Shown here: positions 1 through 3,808 of the stretch, piece after piece
How the letters are laid out: every line of letters begins with the position of its first letter
How positions within the stretch are numbered: the stretch's first letter is position 1
DNA from: Actinomycetota bacterium
GTDB taxonomy: Bacteria > Actinomycetota > Acidimicrobiia > Spongiisociales > UBA11373
Direction: 5' to 3'
NCBI GenBank assembly: GCA_003486285.1
Contig: DNGH01000097.1
Location: forward strand, 1 to 5,310
DNA length: 5,310 bases
Translations under genes and position numbers: made by a program
The notes under the pieces: model-generated
Database searches by the model: none
Told to the model about the DNA's origin: nothing
Seen by the model: the letters and a program-made list of their open reading frames with translations, nothing else

Positions 1-30
1 TGCCGTGCTGGGCGCGGCAAGAAGCCGGGT

Positions 31-93
31 AGGCAATAGGCACTAGGCACTAGGCACTAGGCACTAGGCACTAGGCACTAGGCACTAGGCACC
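31..93. repeat. Heptanucleotide tandem repeat array (AGGCACT)n
   Basis: Nine head-to-tail 7-bp units can be read directly. The first is AGGCAAT, the next seven are perfect AGGCACT, and the last is AGGCACC. The array is intergenic, downstream of the minus-strand amidohydrolase gene, and no gene can be supported between it and the left edge. Degeneracy only in the terminal units is the pattern expected of slipped-strand expansion and contraction, so copy number may vary between strains. The GGCAC core is shared with the array at 167-201. Function is unknown. Confidence 0.95.
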
Positions 94-111
94 AGAACAT
101 GCGGTCCCATC

Positions 112-161
112 ACTCCCCCCTTGTGGGGGAGTCGACCGGGCGCAGCCCGGTCGGTGGGGGG
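112..161. repeat. REP-like double hairpin, possible bidirectional terminator
   Basis: Two perfect stem-loops lie directly next to each other. The first has an 8-bp stem, ACTCCCCC (112-119) with GGGGGAGT (125-132), and a 5-nt loop. The second has a 9-bp stem, CGACCGGGC (133-141) with GCCCGGTCG (145-153), and a 3-nt GCA loop. A G-run at 156-161 could pair instead with the C-run at 115-120, so the unit can also fold as one larger structure enclosing the second hairpin. This architecture resembles repetitive extragenic palindromes of GC-rich bacteria. It sits about 45 nt past the stop codon of the amidohydrolase gene, so it could end or stabilise that transcript. There is no U-tract on either strand, so it is not a classical intrinsic terminator. 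Confidence 0.75.
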
Positions 162-166
162 TATTG

Positions 167-201
167 CCGGCACCCGGCACCCGGCACCCGGTCCCTGGTC
201 C
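167..201. repeat. Second heptanucleotide array (CCGGCAC)n
   Basis: Five 7-bp units follow one another: three perfect CCGGCAC, then CCGGTCC and CTGGTCC. The period and the GGCAC core match the array at 31-93, but the two flanking bases are CC instead of CT/A. The array ends 2 nt before the minus-strand stop codon (204-206) of the amidohydrolase gene. It therefore forms the start of the 3' untranslated region of that message. Function is unknown. Confidence 0.85.
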
Positions 202-203
202 CC

Positions 204-1784
204 CTACTCCCTCCACACCACCGTTCCCTCCGGCACCACCACTTCCTCGCCGTCGACCCACACTTCGAGGACCTTCATGCGGCGTAGTTCGTCGGGTGTG
301 GCGGTGATCGGATCGCCGCCGAGGATGGTGAGGGTGGCGGCATTCCCGGGGGCGAGGGCGGCAACCTCACCGATGGCAGCGGCCGACCCGCTGGTGAACA
401 GCGCCAGAGCGTCATCGGCAGACAGACCTTCCGCGGGCACCAGGCCGCAGCGATCACGGGACGCCGCCATGCCCCACAGCGGGTGGGGAGGTTCGACGGG
501 GCAGTCCGACCCTCCTGCCAGTGGAGTCCCCGCAGCCAGCAGCGAGCGCAGGGGATAGGTGCGCTTCATCCGCTCCGGTCCGACACGCTTTTCGAGCCAG
601 GTGGTCTCCGAGGCGAGAAAGGCGGGCTGCACCGAGGCGGTGACGCCGAGCCGGCCGAACCGGGCGATGTCGGCGGTGGTGAGCACCGAGGCGTGTTCGA
701 TGCGGAGCCGGGACGGGTCCTCCCCCTCGCCGATCAGGGTCTCCATCAGATCGAGCACGGAGCCGTTGGCGCGATCGCCGATGGCATGGATGGCGACACG
801 CCCCCCGAGGCGCAGGGCGGACCGGGCCATCGCCAGAGAGGCGCCCGGCACCAGGCGATCGGTGCCGCGCTCACCGGGGGCGTCGGAGAAGCCATCGTGC
901 ATCGCCGCGGTGTGCCCGCCCAGGCTGCCGTCCGAGAACATCTTCACGCCCGTGAAACGCACCTTGCCTCCGGCGGCGGCCAGACGGGCCGCGGCCGATT
1001 CGAGTTCGGTGGGATCGTCGGCGATGACCATCACCCCGAAGGTGATCGGGAGCCGCGGTGCGGCGGCGACGACGACGTCGAGTTCGCTGCCACCGCCACC
1101 CCATTGCCCACCTCCGGCGGCGACCATCGCCCCCACCCCGGTCAGCCCCACCGCGGCAAGGCCGTGCGCCGTGGCGATCAGATGCTCCGGTGTGACGGGC
1201 GCACTCAACGGGCGCAAGACCTCGGAAGCGGGTTCGATTGCGGTCTCGCGCAGCACCCCGGTCGGGTCACCCGCGGCGTCGCGATCGATGGTGCCTCCGG
1301 TCGGATCGGGGGTGCCGCGCTCGATACCGCAGAGGGCGAGAGCCGCGGTGTTGGCGACCGCCACGTGCCCGCAGTAGCGGATCACCAGGATCGGCCGGGT
1401 CGTGGAGACGCGGTCGAGCAAGTGCCGGTCGGGGAGGTGGCGCTCGGCCAGCGACTCGTCGTCGAGGCGCAGCGCGGTGAGGGCCGCGCCCGGCGGAAGT
1501 GATCTCTCGGCCGCGGCGAGGATCGAGGCGATCTCGTCGAAGTCCGCGGCCTTCTTCAGCGATGGCCGCTGCAGCAGCGCGGCCAGGCCGACGGGATGAA
1601 GGTGGGCGTCCCGCAGTCCGGGCACGATCGTGGCGCCGGGGAACCGCTCCTCGACCAGATCCACGCTGCGCAGGTCGCCGGACCGGCCGACCGCGGTGAT
1701 GCGCCCACCGGTCACCAGGACGGCATCGCCCTCGCGACCCGAAGGGTCGCGCACCGCGTCGGCGACGATGAGGCGGCGGAGCAC
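204..1784 (-). CDS. YtcJ-type metal-dependent amidohydrolase (amidohydrolase 3 family)
   Basis: This is a predicted cytoplasmic metal hydrolase of the amidohydrolase superfamily, YtcJ/amidohydrolase-3 branch, acting on an unidentified amide or C-N substrate. With the GTG at 1784 as start it has 526 residues, a normal length for the family. An N-terminal beta-sandwich strand leads into VPGLRDAHLHP, which carries the HxH metal ligands (H61, H63). Next come the family motif RYCGHVAVANTAAL and GVKMFSDGS (K281, the likely bridging-lysine position). Then come AIHAIGD (H333), RIEHAS (H364), the SVQP segment and GGSDCPV (D427, catalytic Asp). The C-terminus returns to the sandwich domain (PGNAATLTILGGDP). 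All expected ligand positions are present, so it should be active. A glycine-rich loop lies near residues 224-232. The start is uncertain: an ATG at 1850 and a GTG at 1829 are in frame but would overlap the upstream gene, whereas the GTG at 1784 places the first beta strand right at the N-terminus, as in homologues. It lies 10 nt after the STAS-like gene and is probably co-transcribed with it. The substrate cannot be deduced. Confidence 0.9.
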   Translation of the reverse strand: MLRRLIVADAVRDPSGREGDAVLVTGGRITAVGRSGDLRSVDLVEERFPGATIVPGLRDAHLHPVGLAALLQRPSLKKAADFDEIASILAAAERSLPPGAALTALRLDDESLAERHLPDRHLLDRVSTTRPILVIRYCGHVAVANTAALALCGIERGTPDPTGGTIDRDAAGDPTGVLRETAIEPASEVLRPLSAPVTPEHLIATAHGLAAVGLTGVGAMVAAGGGQWGGGGSELDVVVAAAPRLPITFGVMVIADDPTELESAAARLAAAGGKVRFTGVKMFSDGSLGGHTAAMHDGFSDAPGERGTDRLVPGASLAMARSALRLGGRVAIHAIGDRANGSVLDLMETLIGEGEDPSRLRIEHASVLTTADIARFGRLGVTASVQPAFLASETTWLEKRVGPERMKRTYPLRSLLAAGTPLAGGSDCPVEPPHPLWGMAASRDRCGLVPAEGLSADDALALFTSGSAAAIGEVAALAPGNAATLTILGGDPITATPDELRRMKVLEVWVDGEEVVVPEGTVVWRE

Positions 1785-1794
1785 GACCGCGAGG

Positions 1795-2235
1795 CTAACC
1801 GGCCTCCCCGGGCAGCTTCCCTGCAGCACGGAGGTCCGCCGCCGTGGCATGGCCCCAGGCGAGAGCCGCGTCGGGGCCCTCGAACACGGCCACGGGCCGT
1901 TCCACCACGTTGTCGGCCTGCCATCGATCGGCCAGGATCCGGATCGGCCCCTCGCTGCCCGCGATCACCGCCGTGGCGAGCACGGTGCCGTTGTCGTCGT
2001 CGGCGAACAGGGCGCGGGCCTCGCGATCGATGTAGGGGACACCGCGCAGATCGCTGACCACCACGTACGGCCGGCGGGTCACGGTGGCGAGTTGGACGCG
2101 GAGCTCGCGCGCGGCTTTCTCGTCCAGGACCAGGCCATCGTCGGCGACCATGTATATGACACCGTCGCCGAAGCGGGTGAGGGTCATTCCGGGGGGATGG
2201 TGACCGGTGTAGAGCACCGGGGGCGCCTCTTCCAT
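1795..2235 (-). CDS. Small STAS/SpoIIAA-like domain protein
   Basis: This is a soluble 146-residue protein with no signal peptide or membrane segment. The pattern is a beta-hairpin (GVIYMVADDGLVLDEKAA, about 26-42), a helix, then YVVVSDLRGVPYIDREARALFA (about 57-78). A strand follows (TVLATAVIAG, about 84-93), then a helix (IRILADRW, about 98-105), and finally PVAVFEGPDAALAWGHA (114-130). This order, especially the D-LRGV...REAR motif and the final VF...AALAW segment, matches small actinobacterial proteins with an alpha/beta STAS/SEC14 (SpoIIAA-like) fold, often annotated as hypothetical. Their role is unknown; some STAS proteins act as protein-protein regulators. I chose the ATG at 2235 because a TAATCT box lies 7 nt upstream. 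An in-frame upstream start at 2301 would run into the divergent gene, and the ATG at 2187 is an alternative. It is the first gene of a likely two-gene operon with the amidohydrolase, but a functional link is only inferred. The family assignment is by pattern and is moderately sure; that it is a real gene is likely. Confidence 0.75.
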   Translation of the reverse strand: MEEAPPVLYTGHHPPGMTLTRFGDGVIYMVADDGLVLDEKAARELRVQLATVTRRPYVVVSDLRGVPYIDREARALFADDDNGTVLATAVIAGSEGPIRILADRWQADNVVERPVAVFEGPDAALAWGHATAADLRAAGKLPGEAG

Positions 2236-2278
2236 GAGGCGCAGATTAGTGGCTGGCCCGACCAGATTATGACAAGGC
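2236..2278. promoter_or_regulatory. Divergent promoter region with repeated CAGATTA element
   Basis: This 43-bp gap separates two divergent starts. CAGATTA occurs twice in the same orientation (2242-2248 and 2263-2269), exactly 21 bp apart, which is two helical turns. The reverse complement of the first copy gives TAATCT, a good TANNNT -10 box ending 7 nt before the ATG at 2235. The second copy reads GATTAT on the plus strand, ending 8 nt before the GTG at 2279. An interrupted palindrome CTGG-5-CCAG (2253-2265) lies between them. No Shine-Dalgarno sequence at a normal distance is seen on either side, so both messages may be leaderless. The -35 elements are weak or absent, and promoter activity is inferred. 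Confidence 0.4.
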
Positions 2279-2908
2279 GTGGTGCCACATGCCGGGGACA
2301 ATTGGCACTGGTTCCTCTACCGGTTCCCCGCCTTCGCGGGCGATCCTGGGAACGTGCTTCCGCAGCTCTCACCGTTTCGGGCGGGTCGCCTCGGCCCGGA
2401 GTCGATCCGCGAGGTCGTATTCGGAGTGGAAGACGGTCTGGTCCAGAACATGACCCTGATCGCCGGAATGGTCGGCGCCGGCCTCGGCGATGGGGTGATC
2501 GTTCTCGCCGGCGTCGTGAACGCGGTCGCCGGGGTGCTGTCGATGTCCATGGGCACCTTCCTGTCCTCGCAGGCGGAGCGCGATGCTCTGCTCGCTACCG
2601 GCCGCGGCGCGGCCGTGGTGCGATCCCCGATTCGAGACGCGGCCGTGATGGCGGGCGCCTACGGCGCGGGGGCGCTGGCGCCACTGCTCGCCTTCGGCAT
2701 GCCGGCACTCGGCAGTGGGGCCGAGATGGTGGTCGCAGTGGTGATCACCGGCACCGGTCTGTTCTGCCTCGGCCTGCTCAAGGCAAGGGTCAGCGGCTCG
2801 CCTGCGGTTCGGTCCGGACTGGAGCTGCTCGCGCTCGCCTCCGCTGCCGGCCTCGCCGGTTATCTGATCGGAGCGGCGGCCCGAGCGATCTTCGACATCA
2901 CCGTCTGA
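2279..2908 (+). CDS. VIT1/CCC1-like membrane metal transporter lacking the metal-binding domain
   Basis: This is a predicted integral membrane protein of 209 residues related to VIT1/CCC1 transporters, which export Fe2+ or Mn2+ from the cytoplasm. The family signature is clear: ESIREVVFGVEDGLVQNMTLIAG (41-63, matching the GxxDGLV motif) followed by NAVAGVLSMSMGTFLSSQAERD (81-102). Hydrophobic segments lie at roughly 53-70, 72-97, 119-140, 146-167 and 181-206, giving the usual five. Two departures stand out. The conserved glutamate after SMxxG is threonine (T93). The long Glu-rich cytoplasmic domain normally between segments 2 and 3 is reduced to about 20 residues with a single glutamate near its start (about 100-118). 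Metal specificity or transport may therefore differ. The first 35-40 residues, containing HAGDNWHWFLYRFPAF, are not recognised; a GTG at 2354 would remove most of them. The start at 2279 is supported only by a possible leaderless promoter. The gene is divergent from the STAS-like gene and ends 11 bp inside the convergent phosphatase gene. Confidence 0.8.
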   Translation: MVPHAGDNWHWFLYRFPAFAGDPGNVLPQLSPFRAGRLGPESIREVVFGVEDGLVQNMTLIAGMVGAGLGDGVIVLAGVVNAVAGVLSMSMGTFLSSQAERDALLATGRGAAVVRSPIRDAAVMAGAYGAGALAPLLAFGMPALGSGAEMVVAVVITGTGLFCLGLLKARVSGSPAVRSGLELLALASAAGLAGYLIGAAARAIFDITV

Positions 2909-3671
2909 CGCGGGCCTCGGCCACCACCGCGTGCAGCGCCGGCGCGACGTCCGGAGTTCCCGCGGTGAAGCCGCGGTGATCCGGGGGACCGTCGAAACCG
3001 AGCACCTCACCTCCCGCCTCGGTGACAAGGAGGAATCCGGCGGCGACATCCCAGGGCGAGAGGTTGAACTCCCAATGAGCATCGAAACGTCCGCACGCCA
3101 CCCAGGCAAGGTCGATCGCAGCGGAGCCGTTGCGTCTGATTCCCTGGACGACCTCCAGCACTGCGGTGACCGGGCGCATGTATTCGGCGGCCCGGGCCTG
3201 ACGGTCGTAGGCGAACCCGGTGGATACCAGGGCGCGGCGGAGCTCCCGGCACTCCGACACCGCGATCGGCGCCCCGTCCCGGGTGGCGCCCGCGCCGCGG
3301 ACTGCGACGAACTCCTCGTCGCGAAACACGTCGCGGATCACCCCAAGGGCGGCGGTGCCGTCGATCTCCAGGGCGATCGACACCGCCACCTGAGGCACGC
3401 CGTGAAGGAAGTTGACGGTGCCGTCGAGCGGATCGACCACCCATCGGCGCGCCGATGGCGCCCCGCTGGCCCCACCCTCCTCGGCGAGCATTCCGTCTCC
3501 GGGGCGGTGGGTCGCGATCAGGGACGTGATGGCGGCTTCGGCTTCTCGATCCGCGATCGTCACCGGATCGACGTCGCCCTTGAAGTCGGCGCCTTCGATC
3601 CGTCCCCGCCAACTCGCAATGATCGCCGCGGCCTCCGCGGCAGCAAGGCGGGCGAGAGTGAGGTCGTCCAT
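2898..3671 (-). CDS. Inositol monophosphatase family protein (SuhB/HisN type)
   Basis: This is a soluble Mg2+-dependent phosphomonoesterase of the inositol-1-phosphatase fold, with 257 residues, typical of the family. The catalytic motifs are complete. K31-x-D33 and DPVTIAD (35-41) are followed by the metal-binding E64-E65 in LAEEGG. WVVDPLDGTVNF (77-88) carries the DPxDGT signature with D80 and D83. RRNGSAAIDLAWVACGRFDAHWE (179-201) is the substrate-side segment. SPWDVAAG (205-212) carries D208, and TEAGG closes the fold. Possible substrates are inositol-1-phosphate, histidinol-phosphate or another sugar phosphate; the sequence alone does not decide between SuhB, ImpA and HisN roles, and no histidine-biosynthesis genes adjoin it. 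The start ATG at 3671 has GGAG directly against it, too close for a normal ribosome binding site. A TAGCCT box lies 9 nt upstream (3681-3686), so a leaderless message is possible. The 3' end overlaps the convergent transporter gene. Confidence 0.93.
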   Translation of the reverse strand: MDDLTLARLAAAEAAAIIASWRGRIEGADFKGDVDPVTIADREAEAAITSLIATHRPGDGMLAEEGGASGAPSARRWVVDPLDGTVNFLHGVPQVAVSIALEIDGTAALGVIRDVFRDEEFVAVRGAGATRDGAPIAVSECRELRRALVSTGFAYDRQARAAEYMRPVTAVLEVVQGIRRNGSAAIDLAWVACGRFDAHWEFNLSPWDVAAGFLLVTEAGGEVLGFDGPPDHRGFTAGTPDVAPALHAVVAEARVRR

Positions 3672-3680
3672 CTCCGCTGA

Positions 3681-3686
3681 AGGCTA
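3681..3686 (-). promoter_or_regulatory. Candidate -10 box for the phosphatase gene
   Basis: On the minus strand this reads TAGCCT, fitting the actinobacterial TANNNT -10 consensus, and ends 9 nt before the ATG at 3671. No convincing -35 hexamer is visible 16-19 nt further upstream. The motif is short and could be chance. Confidence 0.25.
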
Positions 3687-3716
3687 GGAGACGCCGAGGC
3701 GGTGATCTGCGGTGGG

Positions 3717-3797
3717 GGTTACCCGTTGCCGGTTACCCGTTACCGCAGGTCCGGCGTCCGGTAACCGGTGACTGGTAACCGGAAACCGGCGGTTACC
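3717..3797. repeat. Third heptamer array, as an inverted repeat (GGTTACC/GGTAACC)
   Basis: Four 7-bp units on the left (GGTTACC, CGTTGCC, GGTTACC, CGTTACC; 3717-3744) are followed by a 15-bp spacer. Four units of the complementary sense come next (GGTAACC, GGTGACT, GGTAACC, GGAAACC; 3760-3787). A further GGTTACC lies at 3791-3797. Aligning the right block in reverse complement to the left gives 22 of 28 matches, so the region can form a long imperfect hairpin. The individual units are themselves nearly self-complementary. The array fills the divergent gap between the phosphatase start (3671) and the Lnt start (3809), so it may affect expression of either gene or bind a protein. It could also be an inert expanded repeat. 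Confidence 0.85.
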
Positions 3798-3799
3798 CT
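3794..3799 (+). promoter_or_regulatory. Candidate -10 box for the Lnt-family gene
   Basis: TACCCT fits TANNNT and ends 9 nt before the ATG at 3809. It overlaps the last GGTTACC unit of the repeat. No Shine-Dalgarno sequence is visible before the ATG, so a leaderless or nearly leaderless message is plausible. No clear -35 element is seen, because that position falls inside the repeat array. Confidence 0.25.
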
Positions 3800-3808
3800 C
3801 GCCCCGGC

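Noticed and set aside
1..39. Possible C-terminus of an upstream plus-strand gene (frame 1 ends ...GKKPGRQ, stop TAG at 37-39).
   Set aside because: Only 12 codons are visible, all three plus frames close within about 45 nt, and the stop lies inside the repeat array. Nothing distinguishes coding from non-coding here.
31..93. CRISPR-like appearance of regularly repeated units.
   Set aside because: The units are 7 bp and contiguous with no spacers, and no cas gene is present. It is a simple tandem repeat.
112..153. Two hairpins as part of a tRNA or small structured RNA.
   Set aside because: There is no acceptor stem, anticodon arm or T-loop consensus. Two adjacent hairpins fit a REP-like element better.
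483..1502. Plus-strand 339-residue open frame.
   Set aside because: It lies fully antisense to the amidohydrolase gene. Its composition is Gly/Arg-rich with no recognisable domain, as expected from GC-rich antisense frames.
1630..2979. Plus-strand 449-residue open frame crossing several genes.
   Set aside because: It is antisense to the amidohydrolase and STAS-like genes and out of frame with the transporter. It is rich in Arg, Gly and Pro with no family motif.
2369..3109. Minus-strand 246-residue open frame.
   Set aside because: It is antisense to the transporter and out of frame with the phosphatase, both of which have clear family signatures.
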